A stretch of 13,801 bases of DNA. Source: Ophiosphaerella korrae. Lineage: Eukaryota > Ascomycota > Dothideomycetes > Pleosporales > Phaeosphaeriaceae. Where the stretch lies: the NCBI GenBank assembly GCA_028456385.1, contig JALNQF010000805.1:1-13801 (forward strand), written 5' to 3'. The position numbers were made by a program, and so were the translations under genes. Positions 1 through 9,880 of this stretch are shown piece by piece. Under the pieces are notes generated by a model that saw only the letters and a list, made by a program, of their open reading frames with translations, did not search any database and was not told the DNA's origin. Position 1 is the stretch's first letter. Each line of letters opens with the position of its first letter.

Positions 1-2
1 TA

Positions 3-770
3 TAAATACTCCTAGCTAATATACTAGACCTTCTTAAGAAGCTTATAAAGCCTACTTTTATAGTAGATAAGTTAGAGGAGTTTATAAATATAAGAGTAAT
101 AGTAAGTATAACTAAAGACTTAAGAGAGATACTTTAGAGCTCTAAGGGACTACTAGTAGCTCTATTCTAGAATAGCTTATACTTATACGTAATAAATACT
201 AATATTTCTAACTAAGTAATAGTAGAAGCTATAAATAGAAAAATTATTAGGTATAGAGCTTATAAACCCTTAGGCTCCTCTACTAAAGTACTTCCTATTA
301 TACTTATATACTTTACTAGTTTTGTAGCTAATATAAATATAGTAAGAGAGTACCTAGAATATAACTAACCTAGTAGGATTAAAAGACTTAGAAAAGAATA
401 CCTAAAAGTAATAATCTAGGTCTATAGGACTAGACTACTAGCCTTACTTAACTTAAGAGTAGAACTTAATACAATCTACTTTAAAATAGCTCTAGCTACT
501 AGCTTAAGTATAACTTCTATACTTAAAGAAATAGCTAGAGTATAGCTAGTTACTATAAATAGAGTAAAGGAGTCCTTTAAAGAAATTGTATAAGGCGTAC
601 TAGTTATTATTAGAAGTATTAAAGTCTAGTCTAACTTCTTTATTATAAGAGGTTTCTCTTACCTAATAATCTTTAGGAACCTATTTATAATAGATTATTA
701 ATACTCTTTTAAATAAGAAGATAATAGCTAAATATACTATAAAGTTTAGTTAAAAAATTAAAATACTTCT
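3..770 (+). pseudogene. E1 pol: pre-protease region and degenerate aspartyl protease
   Basis: The first ~430 bases read as a charged protein region with few recognisable motifs, probably the gag/protease spacer. From about 440 to 700 the frame resembles a retroviral-type aspartyl protease. A candidate active-site strand is VELNT around 457-471, where Asn may be a mutated Asp. About 55-60 codons further on, SNFFIIRGFSYLIIFRNLF fits the family's C-terminal ILGxPF strand with Gly and Pro changed. Stops are sparser here than in the RT part. The domain call rests on position before RT and on this C-terminal motif; the active site itself is uncertain. No start codon is visible because the region begins off the window. 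Confidence 0.6.
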
Positions 771-1600
771 ATAAAGTTTATAGTAATATTTAATAGAATA
801 GGAAGTATAAGATAGATAAATATAATAATAATAGAAAAACTAGTAAAGAACTTTACTACTAAGAGTAGAGTTCTATAAATAGATACCTAGAAAATAGAGA
901 AATAAGAAAGAGACGCCTAGAGAACTATTAGTAGTACTTAGTATCTATACTAGGAATTATAGAATAATCTATAAGTAGATCTAATAATAATAAAACAAGC
1001 TAGTATTTCCCTAGATAAAAGTATCTTAGAAATCCTAGAAGACTTTATAAGGATGTAGAAATAAGTAGAAAAAAGAAAATAGATACCTAAGAGCTTATTA
1101 AAGATAAAACTATAATTTAAGCTAAATACTATATATAAGTTAAAAAGTAAAAAAGTATAGCTAGTCTATAACTCCTTAGTATAGCCTTACTAAGTAGAGG
1201 GTTAATTAGACTATAAAGTAAGAGTAGAACTTAGGTAGCTAGTAAATAATAACTAAAGCTAGAGACAATTCTAATAATATATTACTAATAGGACTACTCT
1301 CTTTTCTATAGGTACTTAGGTTATAGAAGAATAACTAGTAAAAATAAAGATCGCTAACTAGCTATAGTTAAGAGAAAAAGAAATACTAATTAAAGTTTTT
1401 CTATATTAAGAAGCTACGTTAAGCTTTAACTTTATAGAATTAAGCTATATCTACTTTAATATTATCTTACTAGTTTAAATTAATATAGTACTCTATAAGG
1501 CCTAAAAAGAAGATAGCTTCCTTATACCTTATAAACTAAGAGAAGTAGTTAACAAGATAATTTAGAAATAGTTAGACTAAGAAGTCCTTAAATTAAGTAA
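771..1600 (+). pseudogene. E1 pol: spacer between protease and reverse transcriptase
   Basis: About 830 bases in the same pol frame link protease to RT. The translation is Lys/Glu/Ile-rich and heavily interrupted by TAA and TAG. I recognise no conserved domain up to about 1390. From there to 1600 the sequence should be the N-terminal part of RT, but it aligns only weakly by eye, so either a small indel or heavy mutation may hide it. Related fungal Gypsy elements carry a long, poorly conserved spacer here. No gene on the other strand is evident. Confidence 0.5.
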
Positions 1601-1601
1601 A

Positions 1602-2400
1602 AGCCTATATAGTAACTCTTAGTTTTTAGTAAAGAAAAAGGACTAAGGATACTAACTTATTAATAATACCTAGCGCACTAATAGTATAACTATTAGGGAT
1701 ACTAACTTACTTCTAAACCTAGATAAATTCTTAGAGGAATTTATAAGTTGCTACGTTGTATCTCTAATAGACTTTTTCTCTAGATATAATTAAGTAGAGC
1801 TCTATTAAGACTCTAGACTACTTATAGTATTTTATATACTAACTTATAGACTAGTATAGTAATATACTCTACTTATAAGTACTATAAACTCTATTACTAA
1901 GTTTATACAAGTAGTAACTAAAATCCTATAAGAATTAATTCTAACTAGCTATATATTATATATAGATAATATCGTAGTAAAAGGCCTAAAAATAGACTAT
2001 AACTTAGACTTACTAGAACCTAAGATCTAAAAGTTTATTAGCGAATATATTATTAATATAGATAAAGTTTTACGTAACTTTAAGAGGGCTAGTACTACTA
2101 CCTTAGGTCTTAAATTAGATTAGTACTATAACTCTATAGAGATTATAGAGTATATAGTAGATAAAGAAGGCTAGTACCTAGCTAATAAGAAGGTTTAAAA
2201 GATAATTAAATAGCTAGCCTATAGATCTCTAAAAGAAGTCTAAATATTTATTAGCTTTTACGTATACTATAGAATCTAGATTAAAGGTTTTACTAAGATA
2301 GCGATACTACTATTTAAGCTACTAAGAAAGAATAAAGAATTTAAATAGAGTTAAGAAGCTTCTCTTACTATAAATAAATTAAAAACCTAACTAACTAGTA
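1602..2400 (+). pseudogene. E1 reverse transcriptase domain (degenerate)
   Basis: This domain would copy element RNA into DNA. In frame from 1602 the readable blocks are FLVKKKD near 1617, ITIRDTNL near 1686, SLIDFFSRY near 1761 (the LxDxxxGY block with Gly changed to Arg), and YIDNIVVKG from 1959. The last is the catalytic YxDD box, in which the second Asp is Asn (GAT to AAT at 1968-1970 in a TpG-to-TpA context). The thumb/connection follows with IIEYIVDKEG near 2142 and FISFYVYYRI near 2250. The frame is unbroken by indels but has more than a dozen TAA or TAG stops. The order of motifs and the VVKG variant make a Ty3/Gypsy assignment secure. Confidence 0.92.
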
Positions 2401-3180
2401 TACTAGTATTAGTCTCTATAGACTATAGTAAGCCTATTAGACTAATTATTATATTAGTTAATAGAAGTAAAAAGGGTTAAGGCGTAGTACTTTAGTAAGA
2501 AAACCTAAAGGGCTATTAGAACATAGTATACTATAAATTAGAAGTATAGTTACTTTTAGAGTGTAACTAGGATTCTAGGAAATATAAGTATAAAGCTATA
2601 CTACTAGTACTTAAGAAATTCTACTTATAGATCTATAGAGTTTATTTTATAGTAGAAATAGATACCTATATACTTATAGATTAACTTAATTAAAGCGCTA
2701 GTAACTTCCTAAGAGCCCTAATTACAAGATAGCTCGCCCTTCTAAATATATAGGAATTTAATATAAAGTACGTAGCTAGGAAAAAGAACGTAGTAGTAGA
2801 TACTCTCTTAAAGTAACTAGAGCTACTAAGGTAGTAGCTACTAAAAAAGCCTAAAAAAGACGTAGAAGAATTTATAAACTACTATCTAGGGTCTATAACT
2901 TTTATCTTACTATAGATAAGCTCTTAGGACCTATAATTTATATACTTAAAGATAGAAATAAACCTAAGCGTACTAGATACTCTAGAAACGCTTTTTCTAC
3001 GTAATATTATAAAATAGCTAGTAATACTATAAACTCTAGCTAGAATAAGTAGAATAGATACCTAAAAGCTCTATAAAAATGCGTAAAAGTATAAAGTTAT
3101 ATAAGGACTCTTATAAGCTAAGGGCTCTAAATAGTACTTACTAAAAAGAGTAGTAGATAAGAAAGAAGAGTAGCTAGAGA
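2401..3180 (+). pseudogene. E1 RNase H domain and linker (degenerate)
   Basis: RNase H would remove the RNA strand during reverse transcription. It starts with SIDYSKPIRLIII (first catalytic Asp at 2421). It continues with VNRSKKG*GVVL from 2457, where the family has an Asp and a Gly-Trp-Gly; here the Asp is Asn (2460-2462) and the Trp is a stop. Further blocks are LLVLKKFYL*IYRVYFIVEIDTY near 2600-2670 and a domain end at VARKKNVVVDTL near 2770-2805. The linker to about 3188 contains RVVDKKEEQLEILKVLHN-like sequence, typical just before the integrase zinc finger. The frame is shared with RT without an indel. Confidence 0.9.
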
Positions 3181-4169
3181 TTCTAAAGGTACTACACAAT
3201 AAAAGTAGATACTAAGGCTAAGAAAGAATATAGTAAAAGATCTAGACGTAATATTTCTAGCTAAATATATTTAAAGATGTAGAAACCTATATAAAATCTT
3301 ACTAAGAATATTAATTTTATTTACCTTAGATAGTAGAAGAAGAGCTATACCTAAATTAGAGACCTAAAGTCTTATAGAGATAGATTATACTAGATATAGT
3401 TTATATACCTAATAGTAAAAGAAGTAAAAGATATATAATTATATATTAAGACTTTGTAAGCTTATATATAGAGGCTAAAGCTCTTAGAGTTAATATATTA
3501 GAAGCTATTATAAAGTTCTTAAAACAAGATATATTCTTAAGTTAGAGAGTACTATTTAAAATAATAGTAGATAGAAGACTAGAAAATAAAAGACTAGTTA
3601 CTAACCTTACTTACTAATATAGTATCTAAAAGGTTATTAGAAGTACTTATTACTCTTAAAGCTAAAGAATAATTAAAAGAAGCTATAAAGAGTTAGTAGC
3701 TACCTTCTAAAAAATTAAAGGTAATTAGGTAAATAATCTACTCTACGCGCTATAAGTAGATAAGGTTATAGTAAAATATAGTACTAGAGAGATACTAATA
3801 TACTTTATATATAGCTAGGAATAAGTCTTACTTATTAAACTCTACGTCTCTATATAGTAAACTCTCTTATAGTTAGAAGTTTATAATACTACTATACTTT
3901 TAGTATTATAAGCCTAGTAGTTTAATAAATATAATAATAGACTCTAAGAAGCTATAGATTATATAATTAGGCTAAAGGAAGAAAGTAAAAAATAGTTTAA
4001 TACTAAAAGGGCGTTACGTATAAAAGATATACCTAAGAGAATATTAGTACTTATCTAAGACTTATTTAGTAACTAGAATAAATCTAGATAGTAGAAACTC
4101 TAACCTTAGTAGAAGGGCCCTTATTAAGTTATCTAGTTATATCTCTCTAGATAGTACTAGCTTACTAAC
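3181..4169 (+). pseudogene. E1 integrase (degenerate), interrupted at its C-terminus by E2
   Basis: Integrase inserts the cDNA into the genome. The N-terminal HHCC zinc finger begins at VLHNKS (His at 3195-3197); its two Cys read as Tyr (SYQEYQ near 3306). The DDE core shows Asp at 3393-3395 (DIVYIP) and Asp at 3570-3572 (VDRRLEN). At 3675-3677 stands Lys where Glu is expected, 35 codons after the second Asp; GAA to AAA here is again TpG to TpA. After the core come a long helix and a GDLVLV-like strand at about 4030-4060, then KGPYQVIQLY near 4116. The reading breaks exactly at the E2 target site and continues at 11195 with LDSIKFRSY, the usual end of a Gypsy pol. Confidence 0.92.
4165..4169 (+). 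repeat. Target-site duplication of E2, left copy (CTAAC)
   Basis: CTAAC directly precedes the left LTR and is repeated exactly at 11190-11194 after the right LTR. Ty3/Gypsy integrase normally creates 5-bp duplications, and the E1 pol frame is restored when E2 plus one copy are removed. Confidence 0.93.
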
Positions 4170-4595
4170 TATTATAGGTGTAACAGAAGGAATCGAGATA
4201 GAACTAATCGATCCTAACTTAGTTGCTAACGAGGCATAGGATAAGCAAGGTAACAACCTAGACTAGGAGACTACACATAACTAGGACACCTAGAGTAATC
4301 TATAATCTATTAACTCTTAGTATTAATAGATTACAGATTAGAGTAATCTATAATCTATTAGCCTTAGCAACTACAGATTATAGATTATGTTAAGTATATA
4401 GATAGTAGGATACGCATTATTAGGATAGTATTAGCAATTTAATCCTTTAACTATAGAACGCTAATACAAGATAGTTGTAAAACATCTTCTATTGTTTATA
4501 GTTATTATAGATCTAAATATAAACTTTTATTATTACCTCGTAATCTACTAACCCTAAGACAGGTACCTATAGTCAACGACAGGAGGCCTATAACA
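4170..4595 (+). repeat. E2 5' LTR (426 bp)
   Basis: It begins TATTATAGG (ancestrally TGTTATAGG, as in the other LTR) and ends CCTATAACA, giving 9-bp inverted ends. It matches 10764-11189 over its full length without a gap. I count about 25 differences by hand, every one C/T or G/A. This copy keeps the C or G at most of them, so it has suffered less RIP than the 3' LTR. It contains the repeat cluster described separately. Promoter and polyadenylation sites should lie here, but I cannot place them in such AT-rich sequence. Confidence 0.96.
4292..4387 (+). repeat. Direct and inverted repeat cluster in the E2 5' LTR
   Basis: A 21-base unit AGAGTAATCTATAATCTATT+A occurs at 4292-4312 and again at 4340-4360. 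Between them, 4324-4340 (TAATAGATTACAGATTA) is the reverse complement of the 17-base core with one C/T change. A partial inverted copy follows at about 4373-4387. The same cluster is in the 3' LTR (about 10886-10981), where the inverted copy matches exactly. The arrangement can fold into alternative hairpins or serve as repeated factor sites in U3; both ideas are inference. Confidence 0.85.
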
Positions 4596-4680
4596 CCTTG
4601 CCGATTTAGTTATTACGAGAAGTAAAGCGTAAGTAACGTATAGTCTAACTAACACAATAGTAGAAAGTTTAACTAAAATA
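4596..4680 (+). other. E2 leader between 5' LTR and gag; no clear primer-binding site
   Basis: The leader starts CCTTGCCGATTTAGTTATTA immediately after the LTR end. A tRNA primer-binding site usually begins with TGG within a few bases of the LTR. None is visible, either because RIP removed it or because the element uses another priming mode. The gag start is also unclear, since ATG codons have largely become ATA. The gag frame is open from about 4633. Confidence 0.5.
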
Positions 4681-5790
4681 AGTAAAGCCCCTAGGAGCAG
4701 TTATAAGTCTAATAGTACTGTATAGGAAATAATTAAAGACTAAATTAACAATCTTATCTTAGATAAAGAAGATATAAAGATAGTAATTAACGCTCTAGAA
4801 ACGTAAAATAAAGAACTATAGGATTACGCGAAATAAAACAAAGTATAGATTAAGGCTATTATTAAAGGCTAGAATTAAATAGAATTAATTATATAACGCC
4901 TAGCAATAAGTACTATAAAGAAACTACTAAAAATACCTATCTTTAAGAAGTTTAATAGAACAAGAGAAAAACTAAGACCCTTTATAGCCTTAGTACAACT
5001 CTAAATAGACGTATAAGTACTATACTTTAATATAGAAGAAAAGAAGGTAATATACATTAGATTACACCTCGAAGAAGATATAATAAGATAGTACGAACCT
5101 TACTAGATAGACTATACAACACATTCTCTAATAACCTAGAAAGATAAAATAAAAGCTATTTTTAGAAGTTACGAATACTTTACTAAACGAATAAGAGTAG
5201 TATTTAGGGATATAGACGTTACCTAACAAGCTAAAGAGTAGTTAGAAAAGCTTATACAAAACTAGAGTATTCCTAAGTACGTATTATAATTTAAGTAACT
5301 ATCCTAAAATACGAAATAGAACGAGTTAGCCTTAATATTACGATTTAAACAAGGAATAAACTTAAAAATAAGATACAAAATAATCTATATAGAAAAACTA
5401 AAGACACTAGAAGCTCTAAAGTAATAGGTAATCTAAATTAATAATAATCTTCGAGAATAGAAAAAGAACAAGTATAGTACCTAAACTAGAAACTAGGATA
5501 CTAGAGACCCTATAATCCTTAATACTAATAAGGATAAGAGAAAGAAGAAGAATAAAGACTTTACGTACTTTAACTATAGTAAGAAAGGTTACTACGTAAA
5601 AGACTACTATTTATAAAAAAAGAAGGACATAGTATATTATAAATATAAGAAACTAGGACACTTTATAAAAGACTATAAAAGTAAAAACCCTAAGAAAGAA
5701 AACTAGTTAAAAATAACTAAAAAGAAGAAAGAAGTACTACAAGTATAGGCTAAACCTTAAGAGAAGGTAGCTAGGAGTAAAGAAATATAA
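4621..5790 (+). pseudogene. E2 gag (capsid and nucleocapsid), degenerate
   Basis: Gag forms the virus-like particle and binds element RNA. From about 4951 the frame reads KFNRTREKLRPFIALVQL, then FNIEEKKVIYIRLHLEED near 5029-5082. Near 5275-5365 comes YVLQFKQLSQ followed by ELALILRFKQGINLKIRYK (here * is read as Gln), the conserved core of Ty3/Gypsy capsids. The C-terminus has two CCHC zinc knuckles. The first, from about 5566, reads YFNYSKKGYYVKDY with Cys and His all turned to Tyr. The second, from about 5635, reads YYKYKKLGHFIKDY with its His retained. TGT/TGC-to-TAT/TAC and CAC-to-TAC are the expected RIP outcomes. Basic residues surround the knuckles. No frame change separates gag from pol. 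Confidence 0.9.
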
Positions 5791-6810
5791 TATATAATAC
5801 TCTATTAGACCTTTTATTATAAAGATAACTACTATATATATCTTTCTAGTAAATAGAGAGTAGGATATTTCTTATAATAGAGAAATAGAGTAGTAGTAAT
5901 AAAAGAAAAAATAAAAGCTTAGCTAGAAGAGATAGCTTAAGTAATAGACCTACTAATAGAAGACTTAGAAAAGGAAGAAACCTAGACTCTATTAATCTAG
6001 GCTAAAGGATTAGCACTAGATAAAGAGACTACTATAGCTTCCTCTAAAGGACTATAAGAAAGTAAGAAATAGGTTAGTATAAAAGGTATAAAATATACCT
6101 AGCTAATAATATATAGCTATAATAGCTATATAATATTAGATATAAAAGAACGAAATAAAAAATAGAGGTTTGTTTAAATATACTTAATAGTTATAAGTAT
6201 AGAGAAAGCGTATAAAGACTAGAAAGAACGCAATCCTAAAGAAATAAAATTTATACTATTTTAAGAATAGATAAAGTAATATATAGTTATAGTAAGAAGA
6301 ATACCTATAGAAAAAGAGTAGTAATATATTATAAGAAAAACACGATAGATTAATAAAGCCTATATACTAAAAGTACTAGTATTATACTATATCCTAATAA
6401 TAGATACACCTAGAAGAGATAAGTACTAGGAAGGAGATAACAAAATAATAAACCTAAGACACCTAGTACACTTTAAAGTATTATAGTTAGTATACTTAGA
6501 TAAGAATTATATTATATATAAGAACCCTAAAGCAAATAATAGTATATAGCTTATAAGAAAAAAAGGCTATAACTATACGAGAGTAATTCTAGTAGAAGAT
6601 ATCTAGGGATAGGAAATAATCTTAGAAGATAGATACGTAGTAATAAGACCTAGCCTAAAACTATCTAAGAAATATGTCTAGGGAGGACTATAGTATAAAT
6701 GCACGTACAACAAATATCTAAAGTACAAAGAATATAAACTTAAAGTAGGCCTATAGCTTTAGAAAGATAGATAATTTATAAAAACGCCTAAATAAGAAAA
6801 ACTAGAAGGT
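5791..6810 (+). pseudogene. E2 gag-protease spacer with a cryptic Cys/His-type motif
   Basis: About 340 codons in the gag-pol frame lie between the zinc knuckles and the protease. The first half is acidic and Lys-rich without a recognised fold. From 6484 to 6522 the reading *LVYLDKNYIIYK has the spacing W-x2-C-x4-C-x2-H if * is Trp and the three Tyr are mutated Cys or His. From 6700, CTYNKYLKYKEYK likewise suggests C-x4-C-x2-H-x2-H. I recall similar Cys/His arrays in this place in other fungal Gypsy polyproteins, but I cannot verify it. An RNA- or zinc-binding role would be inference. Confidence 0.55.
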
Positions 6811-7150
6811 ATAGGAGGCCTATATATTATAAAAACAGGTATATATTAAGGAAAAAAAGTACGATTAATAATTAATAGTAGAGTAATAAGAAACTTTATA
6901 TCTAAGAAGTTTGTAGAAATATAAGGAATACGCTATATAACAAAGAAGTACCCTTAACAACTAAGTACGATTAAAGGAAAGCTATTCTAAGAACCTATTA
7001 GGTTCGAGATAGTTCTTTCTACACTTAAACTAAAAGGAATAATAATTAAAAACATAATTATAGATATAACAACAATTAATAACAAACAAGATATAATACT
7101 AGGTATACTATAGTTATAAATAATAAACCTATATATTAACTAGAGAATAG
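6811..7150 (+). pseudogene. E2 aspartyl protease domain (degenerate)
   Basis: The protease would cut the Gag-Pol polyprotein. At 6859-6900 the frame reads RLIINSRVIRNFIS. The catalytic D-S/T-G triad is N-S-R (6874-6882), and both changes (GAT to AAT and GGA to AGA) follow a T, so each is one TpG-to-TpA transition. The C-terminal strand QDIILGILQLQI (7090-7120) keeps ILG, and NLYINQRIGEI follows at about 7130, as in chromoviruses. Upstream, GGLYIIKTGIYQGKKV near 6811-6860 is the usual lead-in. The domain order Gag, PR, RT is normal for Ty3/Gypsy. Confidence 0.9.
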
Positions 7151-7359
7151 GAGAGATTAGCTACAACAAAGATATATTAAAAGCTAATATAAGTACCTAT
7201 AAAGGAGAATTCCCTAAAGAATATAAGAAATAGGAAAAATAGCTTATAGAGCTAGAAGATTACTTTCTAAAATATTAACTATAGGATTTAGTAATAGAAC
7301 TAGAAGAAGGTAAAGACTTAAGATAGAGCCTAGTCTACTAAAAAATAGAAGAAGAATCT

Positions 7360-8080
7360 AAAATTAAATAAACGTTTATCTAAAACGTAATAAAAAAAGG
7401 ATAGATAAGAGAATCTAAATCCTTAGTAGTATATAGACTTATATTTATAGACAAAAAAGGGATAAGTAATAAAAGACCTTACGTAGATTTTAGAAAAACT
7501 AACGCAATTATAAACAAAAATAGGTACCTACTACTACGAATTAACGTAATACAAGATAGGCTACGAAAAGTAAAAATCTTTACAAAACTAGATATTTAGA
7601 ACGCCTACTACTAAATTAGAATTAAAAAGGGCGACAAATAGAAAACAGTATTTAGGATATAGTATAGATTATACGAGTACCTAGTTATACCCTTTAGCTT
7701 AATAAATGCGCTAGTAGTATTCTAAGAAAAAATTAATATAGTACTAAGAGAGTACTTAGATATATTTATATTTGTATACTTAGACGACATCCTTATATTC
7801 TTAGAAATAGAAGAAGAACACGTATAATATATATACAAAGTACTAGAAGAATTAGTAAAAGCTAAAATATTCTTTAAAATAAGAAAATACGAATTCTATA
7901 TAAAGGAAATAGACTTCCTTAGATTTATTATAGAACTAGGAAAAATTAAAATTAACTTAAAAAAGATTAAGTTAATTAATAAATAGCTAAAACTAAAAAA
8001 CCTAAAAGAAGTATAATAATTTTATAGGCTAGCCAACTTCTATAGAAAGTTAATAGTAGGATATTCTAAAGATATAGAAC
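7360..8080 (+). pseudogene. E2 reverse transcriptase domain (degenerate, YLDD intact)
   Basis: Conserved blocks appear in order: RLIFIDKKG near 7435, RPYVDFRKTNAIINKN near 7471, KIFTKLDI near 7576, QIRIKKGDK near 7612, YEYLVIPFSLINA near 7675-7710, and VYLDDILIF at 7774-7800, with the catalytic YLDD at 7777-7788 unchanged. Then FLRFIIELGKIKI near 7915 (FLGxxI block) and FYRLANFYRKLI near 8020. About fifteen TAA or TAG codons interrupt it. Position and motifs are those of Ty3/Gypsy RT. The preceding ~200 bases (7150-7360) are an unassigned linker in the same frame. Confidence 0.95.
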
Positions 8081-8620
8081 TAATTATAAAACTTATAAAG
8101 AAAGATACACTATTTAAATAGACTAAGGAATACAACGAAGTATTTAATAAGATTAAGAAGAAGTTTATAGAAAACCTAGTTATTAGAATATATAACCTAG
8201 ACCTACTAGTAATAGTAAAGATAGACGTATCTAACTTAGTCTATAGAATAGCACTAATATAGGAAGACTTAGAGACTAAAAAAGAACACTTAGTTAAATA
8301 CTTCTCTAAGAAAATAAAGCTAGTAGAGCTTAACTACCTAATCTATAATAAGGAAATACTAGTAATATATAAAGTATTTAAGTAATAGAGAGTATACTTA
8401 CAAAGAGTAAAGTACTAGATAAAAGTCTATATAGACTATAAGAATCTTATAGGATTTATAATAAACAAGGAACTATTATAACAATATACAAGATAGTAGG
8501 AATTCTTGTTAATATTTAATATAGAAATTATATATACAAAAGAGAAAGATAACTAATTTATAAACGCCCTTAGTAGAAGACTAGATTTACAAGAAGAAGT
8601 AAACGCAACTAGTATAGTTC
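8081..8620 (+). pseudogene. E2 RNase H domain (degenerate)
   Basis: After the RT thumb (KKFIENLVIRIYNLDLLVIV), IDVSNLVYRIAL starts at about 8221 with the first catalytic Asp kept. KYFSKKIKLVELNYLIYNKEILVIYKVF follows near 8299-8380; its NYxIYNKE is the hallmark block with Glu retained. IDYKNLIGFI near 8431 corresponds to the DHK/DYKNL block. A linker with AxxLSRR-like NALSRR at about 8563 ends the domain. The reading stays in the single pol frame. Confidence 0.92.
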
Positions 8621-9880
8621 TAGTTAAGAACAAAAAAGGATATCTAATCCTAAATATACTAAAAATAGCTGCAACACTCGAAAGAACGAGTAGCAAGATA
8701 GATAAATAGATTTAGAAAATAACGTAAGAAGTACCTAAAGAAATAAAGAAACTTAAAATCTAAGAAGGAATTATATAAGCCTATAGAAGAATATATATTC
8801 TAAGAAAAATCTAAAGAGAATTTATACAACAATTCTACAAATTACTAGTATATAGCTATTAAGGAATTAATAAAACCCTTAATAGGTTACTAAGAGACTA
8901 CTATATCCTAAAAGTAAGACAACTAGTAATAGAAGTACTACAAGACTATATAGAATACTAGAGAAATAAGTATAGTAAACACGCACTATATAGAATACTA
9001 TAACTAGTAGAAGTACTAAAATAACTATAGGGAGTTATTACAATAGACTTTATTACAAAATTACTAAAGTTAAAAGACCTAATATTAGGAGTTAAATATA
9101 ATAGAATCCTAATAATAGTAGATAAACTTACAAAATATTTATATTTTAGACTATATAAAGAAAAAAGTAGGATAGAGGTTACTATATACTAGGTTCTAGG
9201 AACTATAATTAGTTAATACAGACTACTAGACAAAATTATTATAGATAGAGATGTAAGATTTATATTAAAACTATAGGGAACAATAATAGCGTAATTAGGA
9301 ATTAGATACATAATATCTACAGTATACTACCTATAGATAGATAGATAATTAGAATAAATAAACTAAATAGTAGAACAGTACTTAAGATGCTACCTTAACT
9401 ACAACTAGAATAACTAGGTATAGTTACTACCTATAGCATAGCTAGCATACAACAGCGCAAAGAACGTAGTAATAAGAGTATTACTCTTTTTTATAAACTA
9501 TAGATTTAAACCTAGCGTATATAGAATACTAAGAATAAAAGTATCTTAGTCTCTAAGAGGAGAAAACTTTGCTAACAGACTTAAAGACATATATAATTAA
9601 CTAAGATAGGACGTAGAATTCCTACACGATTAAATAACAAAACACTATAATAAGAAACATAAAATAGAACCCTAATTTAGAAAGAGAGAAAAAGTATAGT
9701 TAGTATAAAAAAATATTAAGAGTAAACAACCTAGTCTTAAACTAGACTACGTTAAGATAAGACTATATAAAATTAAAAAAGAAGTTACACTAGTTATATT
9801 TAAATTAAAGCTACTAAATAAGATAAGGATATACCTAACCTTCTATATAGCGCTACTCGAGATAGTACTACAAAACGTAG
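8621..9880 (+). pseudogene. E2 integrase (degenerate; D, D, E codons retained)
   Basis: The zinc-finger region around 8820-8960 reads FYKLLVYSYQGINKTL and later YIEYQRNKYSK, in which Tyr replaces Cys and His. The core has Asp at 9046-9048 (TIDFITKL), Asp at 9244-9246 (IIIDRDVRF) and Glu at 9352-9354 in YYLQIDRQLEQINQ (here * is read as Gln). The second Asp and the Glu are separated by 35 codons, and none of the three is mutated. LAYNSAKN (9448-9471) and SLRGENFANRL near 9552 are typical of chromovirus integrases. The C-terminal GPF-like region at 9740-9850 is Lys-rich. Despite the intact triad, numerous stops inactivate the product. Confidence 0.94.

Larger units (their letters stand above)
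1..4169 (+). mobile_element. Element 1 (E1): RIP-degraded Ty3/Gypsy retrotransposon, left part
   Basis: One continuous frame (codons starting at positions divisible by 3) runs from the left edge to 4169 and carries protease, RT, RNase H and integrase in the Ty3/Gypsy order. It is broken by many TAA and TAG stops, all explicable as CAA, CAG or TGG hit by CpA-to-TpA change, and I found no frame-shifting indel. The RT motif is followed by VVKG, as in a large group of Pezizomycotina Gypsy elements that I recall. The LTRs and most of gag lie outside the window. E2 interrupts the copy after 4169, and E1 resumes at 11195. The copy is non-functional. Confidence 0.9.

Noticed and set aside
1..4169. 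Host protein-coding gene on either strand
   Set aside because: All readable sequence in this part follows a Gypsy pol in one frame; no long open frame exists on the other strand.
4292..4387. Transcription terminator or structured RNA
   Set aside because: The palindromes lie in LTR U3 and are made of TAATCTA-type repeats; no specific RNA fold or U-tract supports it.
4596..4620. tRNA primer-binding site
   Set aside because: No TGG-initial stretch complementary to a tRNA 3' end is recognisable after the 5' LTR.
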